Shown here in pieces: positions 1-10,158 of a stretch of DNA of 64,000 bases. Origin of the DNA: Chitinophagaceae bacterium IBVUCB1 (lineage in GTDB: Bacteria > Bacteroidota > Bacteroidia > Chitinophagales > Chitinophagaceae); contig NFUW01000002.1 of the NCBI GenBank assembly GCA_002127285.1, positions 257,744-321,743 of the forward strand, in the 5' to 3' direction. The position numbers were made by a program, and so were the translations under genes. Below the pieces are notes generated by a model that saw nothing but the letters and a program-made list of their open reading frames with translations, ran no database searches and was not told the origin of the DNA. Each line of letters begins with the position of its first letter. The first letter of the stretch is position 1.

Positions 1-3000
1 ACCACTGTTACAGATACAGGGATAGACTCAGCTGTTTTGTTTGGCACCACGCTTGTTGCTGTTATCAGCACGGTATAGTCACCACCTGCACTGGCTACAT
101 AAGAGCTATTGATAGCACCTGGTATATCTACACCATTGCGCCTCCACTGATAAGTGTAAGTAGTAGAACCGCTCGATACAGGGCTTGCATTCAGCGTTAC
201 GCTGTTACCTGTACATGCCACAGCAGAACCAACCATTTTCACATTAGCAGAGAAGTTGATGCCGTCTTCAATACCTGTAAAGTCGCCGAAGCTGGTAACA
301 CCTGCCGCAAATATGTTGTTGTTGGTAACATTAGAGCTACTGTTTGCTTCGTTGTAAGATACCCATGGAGTAGCACCGAATTTGTGTGCCAGCTTCATGT
401 TTGCTTCATTAGGAATTGTACCTAACCAAGTATCGTAATAGTTTAATGTAAAGTCAAAATCGTATGTGCTACCAACACCAGTTGGCGTAATGTTAGTGTA
501 GAAATAAGGATACTTATTCTGACTTATTACCGGGAAGTTTGCAGGGGCGATAGCACCACTATACTGCTTCACATTCAATATACTCGTAAGTCCTAATTGT
601 GTATTCCACCTAACAGTAGCAACATTGTTTTGTCCGTATAGGAAGTTTTGTGTAACACCCGGAGCTGGTACAGCCGGTACAGCAATACTGTTTGGCGGTA
701 TTGAAGATGGTTCAAATTCCGCGGCACCTAAGTCGGGAACACCATTTGCACGGTTAGTAACACGTGGCAATCCGTTGATATCATTATTAGCACTTGTTAA
801 TTGTGTTGCACGACCATTTAATGCCCAGCAGTTAGGATTAGTCGGGTCAGGTGTCAGGTTGGTAAGGCTCATGAAACCAGGATTAGCAGATAAAGAGTTT
901 CTATCCTGATTGGTGAGTGTGCGCCATGCAGCCATAGTAGCAGCAGGTGTACCAGAAATAGCTGGGTTAGTTGCTATTTGAGGGCTAGATGTGTTAGTGG
1001 TGAATAAATTGTTGAAATCAATCGTATTGTTAAGGCCTTGGTTATTCCAGTAGTACAATACCGGGCCACCTCCCATGTTTGCAAATACATTGTTACGAAC
1101 ATCATTATTTGGTGAGCTAAAGAAGAAATAACCGGGGTAGCTGCTTGTGTTGTTTGTTCCCAAGCTAATACTATTATGGTGTACATCTGTAAATGTAGAG
1201 CCGGATATGTACAAACCATAACCAAAGTTTGTATTACTTCCTGTTGCCATCATATTGTTTGTGATACGACACCTGTTTGCAGATGTACCATTGGTGTTAA
1301 GCAAGTACATTGGATAGCCAGTAGGCAATGTTATCCTATTATTAGCAATTTGCGGAGATTGGTTAAGGAAATAGGCAAACAAGCCATAATGGAAAGTAAG
1401 GGTAGTATTGGTAGTAATATTGTTGTTTAAGAACCTGAATCCATTGATATACCAGATGTAGGTAGAATAAGCCCAACCATTGGTTATATTAGAATTCTGT
1501 ATCACAAAATTATTATAATAGTTGTTTGATGCACCAAACCAATATACAGGCCAGTATGAGTTTTCGAGATTACAATTTTGAACCACAAAGTTGCTACCCG
1601 TTACATTCGCAGCATATATACATGATGCTAATGAAGAAGTAAGGTTGCCTGATATAATATTACATCCTATTAAAGAGTCGTTATTAAGAGTCCCTACAGG
1701 AACTATTACATAACCCCATGAAGATGTACCGCTTAGTATTGTCAAGTTGCGGAAAGTTAGATTTGAAGCGTTGTTCAGCCTTACTACAAAGTTATCTGCA
1801 GAGCTGGTTGGTGTAAAGCTGATATTAACAGAAGAAGGGTCTCCATTCTCTGCTTGGAAAGTAATCCTGTTTGCAGGGCTTGAGCCAACAATATTATTGA
1901 TAGCAAGCTGTCCTACATATGTGCCAGGACGAATATTGAACGTAACTGGACCGCATATACCTACCTGATTGAGTGCAGTTACTGCAGCAGCAACTGTAGG
2001 GAAGTTAGGTGATGCGCCACCAACTGTATAGTCTCCCTGTAGTGCAGAACGTAACGTTACTTGCAGTGTATCATCACCAGGAACAGGGTCAGTAACATTG
2101 TTTGGCAATGATGTCCATGCTTTGATTGTTACTGGAGCAGGGCCGAAAAATACATTTCCTAATGGTACCAATATATCATTTGAACCAGGCGTACCATTAT
2201 TTACAGGTATTGGTGTAGTAATATTTATAGGCGTTTGAGGCGATCCATTCTGTTCCCAGTTTACCCGAACGCTATTCAGTACGTTGTTTCCTGCATTGCG
2301 TACACGCAGTGTCACCATGTAATTTCCCTGACAAAAGAAACCGCTTGGCTGTACTATCGCGTTAGCACTGGCATTGTTGCCAATATCTATACCTGTATAT
2401 ATACCATAATCATTCAGCATAGGCGATGCAGGAGAGAAGATAAACTTGCGCTGCACGTTAGAGCCGCTAACTGCTGACGGGTAACCTATCCACGGGCTTG
2501 TACCATTTCTTTTAGCCAACCTAAGTGCTGGCTCTGAAGCGATAGTACCCATCCATGGAGATTTATAATAAATATTAGCCGTATAGTTAAAGTTGCCTGC
2601 CAAGCTGATACTATCATAGAAATACATAAATGTAGGGTTGATAGTGGTAATTGCTGTTGGGACAGAAGCAGTAAACTGCCTCACGTCTGGCGATACAGAT
2701 GGTGCCGTGCTTGCAGCATCCCAAGTAATAGTAGCAACTGTATCTTGACCAAATGTAAATGTTTGTGTAATACCGGGTGCAGGTGCAGCAGGTACTACAA
2801 CGCAGCTTGGTGGTAATACACCAGCAGCAGGGACTATTTCATACGCACCTATATCAGGTACGCCTGTAAAAGGAAGCACTGCACGAGTGTTGCCAAGCAT
2901 ATCGGCATTATTTCCTTCTATATGAACGCCACGGCCATTGATAGACCAAACACTTGGAGATGATGTATTTGGTACCAGATTGCCAACTGCTGCATTCGTA

Positions 3001-4844
3001 AATGCAGGGTCAAAAGAAATAGAATTTCTATCCATTCCGCTTGCAACACGCCATGCATTCAATGTTGTAAATGGAACACCATTCCTTGATACTAATGCTG
3101 TACCAGGTGTAAAGATGTTGTTATAGTCTGATACATTGAAAGTATTATCAAACACCCAAAGTGGAGGGAAGCCATTGGCACTGGTTTTGGCAATTACGTT
3201 ATTCCTGTATGTAACAACGCCACCTGTAGACGGTGTATTGCTAGAACGTATAGTAAAGTTGGTACCAGAACTTGTACCGGCATTACATACAGTGTTATTG
3301 TAAAATTCATGCGTACCTGGTTGGCTGCCTGAATAATCTACGGTATAGTTAGTGCCTGATGTACGGCTATAAATACTATTATTGTAGAAGCGGTTAATGC
3401 CTGAATGCCCGTTAACGTACAAACCAAATACAAAACCTGTACCACTCGTTGCACTTATTCTGTTATTAAAGAAGCTATTGTTAGGGAATGCTAACGTATT
3501 AAAGCTATACAAACCATATACTGTGCCACTTGTGCCGCTGCTGCAGTTGATAGTATTATTTGCACATACATAGTTTGTATTGTAGTACATATAGTTTAAT
3601 ACACCGCCAGACAAAGAACTTGCCAATGTTATGGTATTACCGCTGAAATTACTATTTGTAGTATATAGCATTGGGTAATTATATATCCAACCAGTTGTTG
3701 TATTGGCAGTAAACGTATTGTTTTGAAACGATAGATTCCTGCCAAACCCTGAACCGTCAGTGTAAATAGGATATAATGAGCCAGATTGTGTGCTCATTGT
3801 AATATTGTTGTTGCGGAATACTGTTGAGTCGGCATAATAGTTATTGTTCCATATTGTACTGAAAGTAGTAGTTGCATTTATTGTATTATTTGCAAATGAG
3901 TCATGGCTGTTGTAATATAGAAACCAAGGGTATGTAGTGCTTGACGTTGTTGATGTAAACGTATTGTTAGCTATAATGCCTCGCTGAGCATTTGTAGCAT
4001 TACAATACCACATATACAAGCCGTAATTGATACTTGTTGCACCTGTTATTGTTTGGGTATTGCCTGTAATCTCTAACGCATTGTCACATTCATATACAAA
4101 GAAACCCTGAAACTGACCTACACCAGCTACTATTGCATTATTGTTTCTTATCTTTAAATCATTGCTATGATATGCATATATAGAACCAAAGAACGGATTA
4201 ACCAATGTATTTCCCGATATCACTGTATTTACAGGGCGTGCAGTATTATTACCAAACGTATATATACTATATGAACCTCGTACAATAGAGTCTCCTACAA
4301 AAGCATTGTTGGAACCTGTAACACCATTTGCAAATATCCTTGACATTAATGTGCTTGTAGATGATGTTGTCGCACCCGTTATAAGACAGTTGACAATACT
4401 GTCATTAGCAGATGAACCAACTAAATCTATTACCGTACCAAAAGATACCCCACTGTTTGTAAGCGTAACTTCTCTGAAAGTGATAAAAGACGCATTGGTA
4501 AAACGTACTACAAAATTGTTAATGCTTGAGGTGGCAGTTGTTGTTAGGTTTACAGTACCTCTTCCGCTTTCTGCCCTGAAAGTGATTCGGTTTGTTGTAC
4601 TTGCACCTGTAATTGTAGGTATTGTTACAGATGTTGCATAAGTGCCGGGCCTTATGTTAAATGTAACAGGACCATTAACACCTGAGTTTTGCAACGCCGT
4701 AACGGCTGCAGCAACACTTGCATAGTTGGGCGATGTACCACCTACGGTATAGGTACCATTCAATGGTTGCGCGTAAGCATTAGTAACAGACAGAACCAGC
4801 GCTGTCAGTACCAACATTAATGATTGTAATTTTTGCGTTATCAT
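1..4844 (-). CDS. Very large secreted right-handed beta-helix protein, duplicated internally (3' end beyond window)
   Basis: The minus strand is open from an ATG at 4844 to the left edge, 1614 codons without a stop. Residues 1-25 are a Sec signal peptide ending in NAYAQ. Two successive units follow. Each opens with a (N/D)YTVGG..PN motif and VTFNIRPGTY, then a long run of short Asn/Thr/Ser-rich turns (NNxI, NNTF and similar) typical of a parallel beta-helix, then a conserved block beginning around PAxPAPGxTQ. The units start near 4757 and 2036, about 907 codons apart. An Ig-like segment (YQWRRNGVDIPGA) lies near the left edge. Such architecture is common in T9SS surface cargo of Bacteroidota. 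The C-terminal sorting domain, if present, is outside the window, so T9SS export is inferred. Probable role: surface adhesion or polysaccharide contact; substrate unknown. Confidence 0.85.
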   Translation of the reverse strand, partial: MITQKLQSLMLVLTALVLSVTNAYAQPLNGTYTVGGTSPNYASVAAAVTALQNSGVNGPVTFNIRPGTYATSVTIPTITGASTTNRITFRAESGRGTVNLTTTATSSINNFVVRFTNASFITFREVTLTNSGVSFGTVIDLVGSSANDSIVNCLITGATTSSTSTLMSRIFANGVTGSNNAFVGDSIVRGSYSIYTFGNNTARPVNTVISGNTLVNPFFGSIYAYHSNDLKIRNNNAIVAGVGQFQGFFVYECDNALEITGNTQTITGATSINYGLYMWYCNATNAQRGIIANNTFTSTTSSTTYPWFLYYNSHDSFANNTINATTTFSTIWNNNYYADSTVFRNNNITMSTQSGSLYPIYTDGSGFGRNLSFQNNTFTANTTTGWIYNYPMLYTTNSNFSGNTITLASSLSGGVLNYMYYNTNYVCANNTINCSSGTSGTVYGLYSFNTLAFPNNSFFNNRISATSGTGFVFGLYVNGHSGINRFYNNSIYSRTSGTNYTVDYSGSQPGTHEFYNNTVCNAGTSSGTNFTIRSSNTPSTGGVVTYRNNVIAKTSANGFPPLWVFDNTFNVSDYNNIFTPGTALVSRNGVPFTTLNAWRVASGMDRNSISFDPAFTNAAVGNLVPNTSSPSVWSINGRGVHIEGNNADMLGNTRAVLPFTGVPDIGAYEIVPAAGVLPPSCVVVPAAPAPGITQTFTFGQDTVATITWDAASTAPSVSPDVRQFTASVPTAITTINPTFMYFYDSISLAGNFNYTANIYYKSPWMGTIASEPALRLAKRNGTSPWIGYPSAVSGSNVQRKFIFSPASPMLNDYGIYTGIDIGNNASANAIVQPSGFFCQGNYMVTLRVRNAGNNVLNSVRVNWEQNGSPQTPINITTPIPVNNGTPGSNDILVPLGNVFFGPAPVTIKAWTSLPNNVTDPVPGDDTLQVTLRSALQGDYTVGGASPNFPTVAAAVTALNQVGICGPVTFNIRPGTYVGQLAINNIVGSSPANRITFQAENGDPSSVNISFTPTSSADNFVVRLNNASNLTFRNLTILSGTSSWGYVIVPVGTLNNDSLIGCNIISGNLTSSLASCIYAANVTGSNFVVQNCNLENSYWPVYWFGASNNYYNNFVIQNSNITNGWAYSTYIWYINGFRFLNNNITTNTTLTFHYGLFAYFLNQSPQIANNRITLPTGYPMYLLNTNGTSANRCRITNNMMATGSNTNFGYGLYISGSTFTDVHHNSISLGTNNTSSYPGYFFFSSPNNDVRNNVFANMGGGPVLYYWNNQGLNNTIDFNNLFTTNTSSPQIATNPAISGTPAATMAAWRTLTNQDRNSLSANPGFMSLTNLTPDPTNPNCWALNGRATQLTSANNDINGLPRVTNRANGVPDLGAAEFEPSSIPPNSIAVPAVPAPGVTQNFLYGQNNVATVRWNTQLGLTSILNVKQYSGAIAPANFPVISQNKYPYFYTNITPTGVGSTYDFDFTLNYYDTWLGTIPNEANMKLAHKFGATPWVSYNEANSSSNVTNNNIFAAGVTSFGDFTGIEDGINFSANVKMVGSAVACTGNSVTLNASPVSSGSTTYTYQWRRNGVDIPGAINSSYVASAGGDYTVLITATSVVPNKTAESIPVSVTV

Positions 4845-5086
4845 AATCAAACTTTTTTGTACGATTATGATAAAAGTATATGCACTTGACTATATGATAG
4901 TAATACTATTATTTATAGGGGTAAAGATTTTATTTATACAAGCATTATTATTATATTGAATATTATTTATTTTATAGCTATAAGTCATTTGTTTCCATTT
5001 TATTGAAAATCCATTCTGATACTATTATGACATTTTTCTGTCTGATATTTGTACAACTTAAAAAAATGCAGTATTAAAATGACATT

Positions 5087-5108
5087 AAAAAAGCCCGCTT
5101 AGCGGGCT
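5087..5108 (-). terminator. Intrinsic terminator after purE
   Basis: A 7-bp GC-rich stem (AGCCCGC / GCGGGCT, loop of 3) is followed on the minus strand by a T run (complement of the A run at 5087-5092). It lies just past the purE stop at 5116, so it ends the purK-purE transcript before the beta-helix gene. Confidence 0.85.
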
Positions 5109-5115
5109 TCATATT

Positions 5116-5613
5116 TTAACGTTTTCCTTTCAGTTCTTCATTCTGTTTCTGCACTTTTGCTACATTTTCTTTTTTCAATTTAACAAGCTTTTGTTTTAAG
5201 ATTGCATCAGATATTGCAAGCATTTCTACTGCTAACAGTCCCGCATTGTGCGCGCCATTCACCGCAACAGTGGCTACAGGTATGTCATTCGGCATCTGTA
5301 CGATAGATAATAACGAATCCCAACCATCAATGGAATTAGATGATTTGATAGGTACACCTATAACAGGAACCGTACTAAGTGCCGCCACCATGCCTGGCAA
5401 ATGTGCTGCACCGCCAGCGCCAGCTATTATTACTTTGATACCGTTTTTATCTGCACTCTTTGCATACTCAAACATAGCATCTGGTGTGCGGTGAGCAGAT
5501 ACTACGTTAAAGCTGTATTCTACCCCGAATTTTGCAAGTACGTCGGCAGCAGTCTGCATGATGTATACATCAGAACTGCTGCCCATGATAATACCAACTT
5601 TAGTTTTTTTCAT
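5116..5613 (-). CDS. purE: N5-carboxyaminoimidazole ribonucleotide mutase PurE
   Basis: Class I PurE, which converts N5-CAIR to CAIR in de novo purine synthesis. The 165-residue protein has the expected GIIMGSSSD start loop at residues 8-15, the SAHRTP motif with catalytic His41, and the glycine-rich [12 protein letters not shown] segment. A lysine-rich helical tail (about residues 140-165) follows the catalytic domain. It overlaps the 3' end of purK by 14 bp in the same direction, which implies translational coupling, and PurK supplies its substrate. A strong terminator follows directly. Identification is secure. Confidence 0.97.
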   Translation of the reverse strand: MKKTKVGIIMGSSSDVYIMQTAADVLAKFGVEYSFNVVSAHRTPDAMFEYAKSADKNGIKVIIAGAGGAAHLPGMVAALSTVPVIGVPIKSSNSIDGWDSLLSIVQMPNDIPVATVAVNGAHNAGLLAVEMLAISDAILKQKLVKLKKENVAKVQKQNEELKGKR

Positions 5614-6739
5614 ATAAACTATTGAAAGTGTTGCGTGTTTTGTTTGCCAAAGTTACTGCTTCATCATGGCTTTTTGCTGTAATATTAATATGTCCCATCT
5701 TTCTGCCTGCACGCCCTTCGCTCTTGCCATACCAATGTATATGCACACCCTGTATTTGTGCAATGGCTTTCAAAGCAGCTTCAGTGCTACCTTTCCTCTC
5801 TGCAGGTGGTTCTATAATATTTATCATTATAGTGTGCGCAGTAGATGCCGTATCTCCTAATGGCATGCCGGTTATCACTCGCAACAATTGTTCGTATTGC
5901 GATGTGTTGCAGCCTTCAATGGTGTGGTGTCCGCTGTTATGCGGGCGTGGTGCCAGTTCATTCACTAATACTTTACCGCTTTTCGTTACAAACATTTCTA
6001 CTGCCAATATACCTTTCAGTTGTAATGCCTTTGCTATTTGTTGGGCAATAGTAATGGCTTCCTGCGCTATATTTTCGCCAATATCACAAGGGCTTATTTG
6101 ATAGTCTAGCAATAGTTTAACTTTGTCAAACTCCATAAGTATTGGGTCGTAGCACTTTATCTCTCCTTCTTCATTGCGGGTTACTATTACAGATATTTCG
6201 TGTTTTATATCTACCAAGTCTTCCAATATAGATGGCTTATCAAATGCATTGGCAATATCATCTGCAGACTTTAGTATCATAACTCCTTTGCCATCATATC
6301 CATCTCTCCGCAGTTTCAGGCAGGCAGGTAGTTTTTCCGCATATTGTCTCAATTCTAAACGGTTTTCTATTGCTATAGCTGGTACTACAGGTATATTGTG
6401 TGATTCTAAAAACCGTTTTTGCGTCAGTTTATCTTGTATTATTTCCACTGTTTCTGGTGCAGGGTACACTTTTACGCCCTTAGTTTGCAGGTCGTGTAAG
6501 GCCTGTGTATTAACGGCTTCTTTTTCTATAGTAATAATGTCAAGGTTTTCACCGAATTTCATTACATCATCATAATTCAGTGTGTCGCCAAGTACGAAGC
6601 CAGAGGAATAATTGGCACACGGTGCCGCCTTGTCGTTATCCAGTATGTTTATCTTCAAACCAAAATCTACAGCATGCCTTATAAGCATTGCCCCCAGTTG
6701 TCCACCACCCAATATGCCTATCTTTTTCTGTAAAAACAT
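5600..6739 (-). CDS. purK: N5-carboxyaminoimidazole ribonucleotide synthase PurK
   Basis: ATP-grasp enzyme that carboxylates AIR to N5-CAIR using ATP and bicarbonate. The 379-residue protein starts with the dinucleotide-type loop [12 protein letters not shown] (residues 8-19). It carries the ATP-grasp segment around [13 protein letters not shown] and the family's [18 protein letters not shown] motif near residue 270, which contains metal and substrate ligands. The length is normal. The gene is first in the purK-purE unit. A -7 box (TACATTTG on the minus strand) lies 15 bp upstream of the ATG, giving a very short leader. It is divergent from the TetR gene at 6874. Confidence 0.97.
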   Translation of the reverse strand: MFLQKKIGILGGGQLGAMLIRHAVDFGLKINILDNDKAAPCANYSSGFVLGDTLNYDDVMKFGENLDIITIEKEAVNTQALHDLQTKGVKVYPAPETVEIIQDKLTQKRFLESHNIPVVPAIAIENRLELRQYAEKLPACLKLRRDGYDGKGVMILKSADDIANAFDKPSILEDLVDIKHEISVIVTRNEEGEIKCYDPILMEFDKVKLLLDYQISPCDIGENIAQEAITIAQQIAKALQLKGILAVEMFVTKSGKVLVNELAPRPHNSGHHTIEGCNTSQYEQLLRVITGMPLGDTASTAHTIMINIIEPPAERKGSTEAALKAIAQIQGVHIHWYGKSEGRAGRKMGHINITAKSHDEAVTLANKTRNTFNSLYEKN

Positions 6740-6753
6740 CTCAATATTTTGCG

Positions 6754-6761
6754 CAAATGTA
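6754..6761 (-). promoter_or_regulatory. Candidate -7 box for purK-purE
   Basis: The minus strand reads TACATTTG, an exact match to the Bacteroidetes TAnnTTTG element, placing a start site about 8 nt before the purK ATG. No clear TTTG -33 element is visible, so activity is inferred from the -7 box and its position. Confidence 0.45.
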
Positions 6762-6823
6762 ATACAACAGACACTTGAAGAATAATAGTAAAGCTACTAT
6801 TTAACATAGTATTTGTTTTATCT

Positions 6824-6856
6824 ATTGCGTAAATGGATGTAGTTTAGTTATTTTTG
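6824..6856 (+). promoter_or_regulatory. Candidate Bacteroidetes-type promoter for the TetR gene
   Basis: ATTG at 6824-6827 and TATTTTTG at 6849-6856 are separated by 21 bp, matching the TTTG/TAnnTTTG pattern. The predicted start is near 6863, about 10 nt before the ATG at 6874. The 134-bp divergent region also serves purK on the other strand. Confidence 0.55.
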
Positions 6857-6873
6857 CTATTATACATACGATT

Positions 6874-7575
6874 ATGGAATTACAGCTACAGATAAAGATG
6901 AACCCCAAACTGTTTGTTCGTGACCCCGAAACAACTGAACTGGGCAAGAACATCATCAGCCACGGCATCAAAATGATAGCTGAGATGGGCTTTGAAGAGT
7001 TTACTTTCAAAAAGCTGGCAAACAGTATCGGTACCACCGAAGCTAGTATATATAGGTATTTCGAAAATAAACACCGCCTGCTTACCTATATCACAACGTG
7101 GTTTTGGACATGGCTGGAGTATCAGGTTATTTTCCATACCAACAACATAAAAGACAGTAAAGACAAAATTAATATCCTTATCAGCTTGCTTACCTTTCAG
7201 GAAAAAGATAAGTTTATATTAGAGCATATCAACAAAGAAACACTGCACAAAATTGTCATAGCAGAGGGCAACAAGTCTTATTTCACAAAGCATGTTAGTG
7301 ATGATAACAAAGCCATGCTCTTCAAGCCATACAAAGATTTATGCCATCGTATTGCGGAGATTTTTTTGGAATACAATCCTGCATATCCTTACCCGCATTC
7401 GCTTAGCAGCACTTTAATAGAAACAGCTTATCATCAGATGTTCTTTAAAGACAATCTGCCAAGGTTGACGGATTTTGGTAATTCTAAGGATTTGAAACCG
7501 CTGATAGCGTTTCTTACACATATGGCTTATAGCTCGCTCGATAGTTACAAAGCAGCAAAGAAAGTAGCGGTATAA
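6874..7575 (+). CDS. TetR/AcrR-family transcriptional regulator
   Basis: The 233-residue protein has an N-terminal helix-turn-helix (about residues 24-70) with the TetR pattern: GIKMIAEMGFEEFTFKKLANSIGTT, then EASIYRYFENKHRLL. The remainder is a helical ligand-binding and dimerisation domain with no recognisable specificity. ATG 6874 is preferred because it follows the promoter by a short leader; a second ATG at 6898 (MNPKLF) is possible and would also keep the domain. It is divergent from purK-purE and convergent with gldD (7 bp between stops). The target genes are unknown; autoregulation or action on the shared intergenic region is only a guess. Confidence 0.88.
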   Translation: MELQLQIKMNPKLFVRDPETTELGKNIISHGIKMIAEMGFEEFTFKKLANSIGTTEASIYRYFENKHRLLTYITTWFWTWLEYQVIFHTNNIKDSKDKINILISLLTFQEKDKFILEHINKETLHKIVIAEGNKSYFTKHVSDDNKAMLFKPYKDLCHRIAEIFLEYNPAYPYPHSLSSTLIETAYHQMFFKDNLPRLTDFGNSKDLKPLIAFLTHMAYSSLDSYKAAKKVAV

Positions 7576-7582
7576 TAGTTTT

Positions 7583-8176
7583 TTACTTCGTCCACCTTAA
7601 CGACTTCAGCATGTATTCTATATCTGTGCGCAGAAACTCATTAACGGGTTTTAGTGAGTCGGCATTAGGTGTAACGTCAAAGTACAGTGCCCCACGCAAA
7701 AAATGCTTTTCGTAGTCGGTTGCATAAAACTGGTATGCCGATGCGGCATTGCCCCCTACATTGTAAAACAAGCCATGCACTTTCACGCTGTCTATATGAA
7801 AGTTAATAGGTTCTATATAGTCAGCGCGTTTGTTATGCACCGTTTCCGTCATTTTATACGCGTCTTCCATTAGTTTTTCTATCGTTTGGTTGGCATTCAC
7901 GCTTTTGTAGCTTAGGTACACCCTGCCACCCAAATCGGGGAAATCTATATTTATCCAATACGGGTTCTCCGGCTTTTCGCCAAAGAAGGTAGTGTCTTTC
8001 ACAATCTTTCCATATACAGGGTATTGAAAACGATAGGGGAAAGATGCTTCGTTAAACTCCGTATATGCGTGTTTGGGAAAATTAATAAGGAAATAACCGC
8101 GTGGCTTGGGTGTGTAGGTTTCGGGCTTGCAGCCAACTACCATGCATAGCAACAATGCGGCAATCAAGTATTTCAT
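7583..8176 (-). CDS. gldD: Gliding motility lipoprotein GldD
   Basis: The 197-residue protein has a lipoprotein signal ending in VVGC (lipidated Cys16). The mature part shows the GldD signature: YTPKPRGYFLINFP, PYWINIDFPDLGGRVYLSYK, and the late block ASAYQFYATDYEKHFLRGALYF. GldD is required for gliding motility in Flavobacterium johnsoniae and is tied to the T9SS/gliding machinery, though its exact biochemical role is not settled. It fits the many T9SS cargo genes in this window. The ATG at 8176 is well placed. The gene is divergent from the DUF3467 gene and convergent with the TetR gene. Confidence 0.92.
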   Translation of the reverse strand: MKYLIAALLLCMVVGCKPETYTPKPRGYFLINFPKHAYTEFNEASFPYRFQYPVYGKIVKDTTFFGEKPENPYWINIDFPDLGGRVYLSYKSVNANQTIEKLMEDAYKMTETVHNKRADYIEPINFHIDSVKVHGLFYNVGGNAASAYQFYATDYEKHFLRGALYFDVTPNADSLKPVNEFLRTDIEYMLKSLRWTK

Positions 8177-8219
8177 ACACCCTCAAAACTATAATAAAAT
8201 CACTAATTCTGTTCACGGC

Positions 8220-8250
8220 TTTAAGCTCTGCCTTTCTTTTGCTAATTTTG
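8220..8250 (+). promoter_or_regulatory. Candidate promoter for the DUF3467-guaA unit
   Basis: TAATTTTG at 8243-8250 matches TAnnTTTG, with a weaker TTT element at 8220-8222 about 20 bp upstream. It lies 30 nt before the ATG at 8280, which supports that start over the in-frame ATGs further upstream inside gldD. Confidence 0.5.
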
Positions 8251-8279
8251 CAACTCATTTCCTAAAATATCTTAATAAG

Positions 8280-8591
8280 ATGGAAGACCAGCAAATAGAA
8301 CAACAACTGAATATAGAACTCTCTGAAGAAATGGCCGATGGCACTTATGCTAATCTCGTGGTTATCACCCATTCGTTTGCAGAGTTTGTGTTCGACTTTG
8401 TAAACGTGATGCCCAATGTACCCAAAGCGAAAGTAAAATCGAGGGTAGTAATGACACCGCACCATGCCAAGCGGCTGATGCGTGCACTGGTAGAAAATGT
8501 AAAGCGTTTTGAAGCGCAAAATGGCGTTATCAAAGAGCAAGACACCGTTAATATGCCATTCAATTTTGGTGGTACTACAGGGCAGGCATAA
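8280..8591 (+). CDS. DUF3467 family protein
   Basis: A 103-residue protein starting at MEDQQIEQQL. It contains the full DUF3467 core: GTYANLVVITHSFAEFVFDFVNVMPNVPKAKV, then RVVMTPHHAKRLMRAL and a trailing NVKRFEAQNG helix. The family is small, soluble and widespread, and its function is unknown. The reading frame stays open upstream to 8127 but that part overlaps the start of gldD and lies before the promoter, so it is not used. guaA begins 19 bp downstream on the same strand and is probably co-transcribed. Confidence 0.85.
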   Translation: MEDQQIEQQLNIELSEEMADGTYANLVVITHSFAEFVFDFVNVMPNVPKAKVKSRVVMTPHHAKRLMRALVENVKRFEAQNGVIKEQDTVNMPFNFGGTTGQA

Positions 8592-8610
8592 TTTTTTATA
8601 AAATAAGTAC

Positions 8611-10149
8611 ATGAATAATAAAATACTGATACTGGATTTTGGCTCGCAATACACGCAGCTAATAGCGCGCAGCATCCGCGAACTGAATGTTTATTGCGAA
8701 ATACAACCCTGTACCAAACCTATACAGTACGATGCTACACTAAAAGGCGTTATCCTGTCTGGTAGCCCTTTTTCTGTAAACGATACCAATGCACCTAAGC
8801 CCGATGTAAAAGCCATTGCAGATAAGCTGCCTGTACTGGCAGTATGTTATGGCGCACAACTGATAGCGCAGCAAGCGGGTGGGGAAGTAGGTAAATCTAC
8901 CCACCGCGAATATGGCAGGGCGCATCTGCAAAACATAGTTCACGACCCGTTACTGGCTACCATTAGTAATGGCTCGCAAGTATGGATGAGCCATAGCGAT
9001 ACCATCAAGCAACTACCCGAGGGCTTTCAGGTAATTGCCCAAACGGAGAGCATACCGGTTGCTGCATACAAAGCATCTACAAGCTATGCTGCTAATCCTG
9101 TATATGCCATTCAGTTTCATCCAGAGGTAACGCATAGTACCGATGGTCGCCAACTGCTGAAAAATTTTGTGTACGATATATGTAGCTGCGATGCCGACTG
9201 GACACCTGCTGCTTTTGTGCACGAAACAGTAGAGCGCATTAAAGCCGAAGTAGGAGATAAGAAAGTAGTAATGGCATTGAGTGGTGGGGTAGATTCTACC
9301 GTTGCTGCAACGCTTATACACAAAGCTATTGGCGATAGATTGTATTGCATATTTGTAGATAACGGTTTGCTACGCAAGGGCGAATTTGAACAAGTATTAG
9401 AAGGTTACGAACATCTTGGGCTGAATACAAAAGGTGTAGATGCCAAATCACTTTTTTATAAAGAACTGGATGGTGTCAGCGACCCTGAGCAGAAACGCAA
9501 AATCATAGGTCGTCTATTTATTGACGTGTTTCAGGAAGAAGCGAAACACCTTACAGATGTTTCATTCCTTGGACAAGGTACTATCTACCCCGATGTAATT
9601 GAATCCGTGTCTGTACACGGTCCGTCTGTTACTATCAAATCTCACCACAACGTAGGCGGCCTGCCCGAGAAGATGAATATGAAACTCGTTGAGCCATTGC
9701 GTTTCCTCTTCAAAGACGAAGTGCGTAAGATTGGTAAGGAAATGGGTATTGACGACATCTTCCTGCAACGCCATCCCTTCCCCGGCCCGGGTTTGGGTAT
9801 CAGGGTGCTGGGTGCGGTAAGCCCCGACAAAGTACAGATGCTGCAAGAGGCAGATGCCATTTATATTCAGCAATTGCGCGATAGTGGTTTGTACAGTCAG
9901 GTGTGGCAAGCCGGTGCTATACTGCTGCCCGTGCAGAGTGTGGGTGTGATGGGTGATGAACGCACCTACGAATATACTGTTGCGTTGCGTGCAGTTACCT
10001 CTGTAGATGGTATGACAGCCGACTGGGCGCACCTGCCATATAGTTTCCTCAGCAAAGTATCAAACGATATTATCAATCAGGTAAAAGGCATTAACCGTGT
10101 GGTGTACGACATCAGTTCCAAGCCGCCAGCTACTATTGAGTGGGAATAA
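8611..10149 (+). CDS. guaA: GMP synthase (glutamine-hydrolysing)
   Basis: It converts XMP to GMP with glutamine and ATP. The 512-residue protein has a class I glutamine amidotransferase domain at about 1-190, with nucleophile Cys79 in AVCYGAQ and the partner His/Glu in FHPEVTHS. Next is an ATP-pyrophosphatase domain with the P-loop ALSGGVDST near residue 223. The C-terminal dimerisation domain ends in KPPATIEWE, the family's usual terminus. Length is normal and no key residue is missing. It follows the DUF3467 gene by 19 bp and precedes a secreted protein gene by 9 bp, suggesting one transcript. Confidence 0.98.
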   Translation: MNNKILILDFGSQYTQLIARSIRELNVYCEIQPCTKPIQYDATLKGVILSGSPFSVNDTNAPKPDVKAIADKLPVLAVCYGAQLIAQQAGGEVGKSTHREYGRAHLQNIVHDPLLATISNGSQVWMSHSDTIKQLPEGFQVIAQTESIPVAAYKASTSYAANPVYAIQFHPEVTHSTDGRQLLKNFVYDICSCDADWTPAAFVHETVERIKAEVGDKKVVMALSGGVDSTVAATLIHKAIGDRLYCIFVDNGLLRKGEFEQVLEGYEHLGLNTKGVDAKSLFYKELDGVSDPEQKRKIIGRLFIDVFQEEAKHLTDVSFLGQGTIYPDVIESVSVHGPSVTIKSHHNVGGLPEKMNMKLVEPLRFLFKDEVRKIGKEMGIDDIFLQRHPFPGPGLGIRVLGAVSPDKVQMLQEADAIYIQQLRDSGLYSQVWQAGAILLPVQSVGVMGDERTYEYTVALRAVTSVDGMTADWAHLPYSFLSKVSNDIINQVKGINRVVYDISSKPPATIEWE

Positions 10150-10158
10150 CAAAAAATT

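Noticed and set aside
625-4641. Several plus- and minus-strand frames of 60-111 codons in the first 4.8 kb
   Set aside because: All lie within the single long minus-strand frame of the beta-helix protein, which has a signal peptide and consistent repeats.
5622-6101. 159-codon plus-strand frame opposite purK
   Set aside because: Antisense to purK with no recognisable motif; Cys/Phe-rich composition typical of shadows.
9562-10032. 156-codon minus-strand frame opposite guaA
   Set aside because: Antisense to a conserved gene and without family features.
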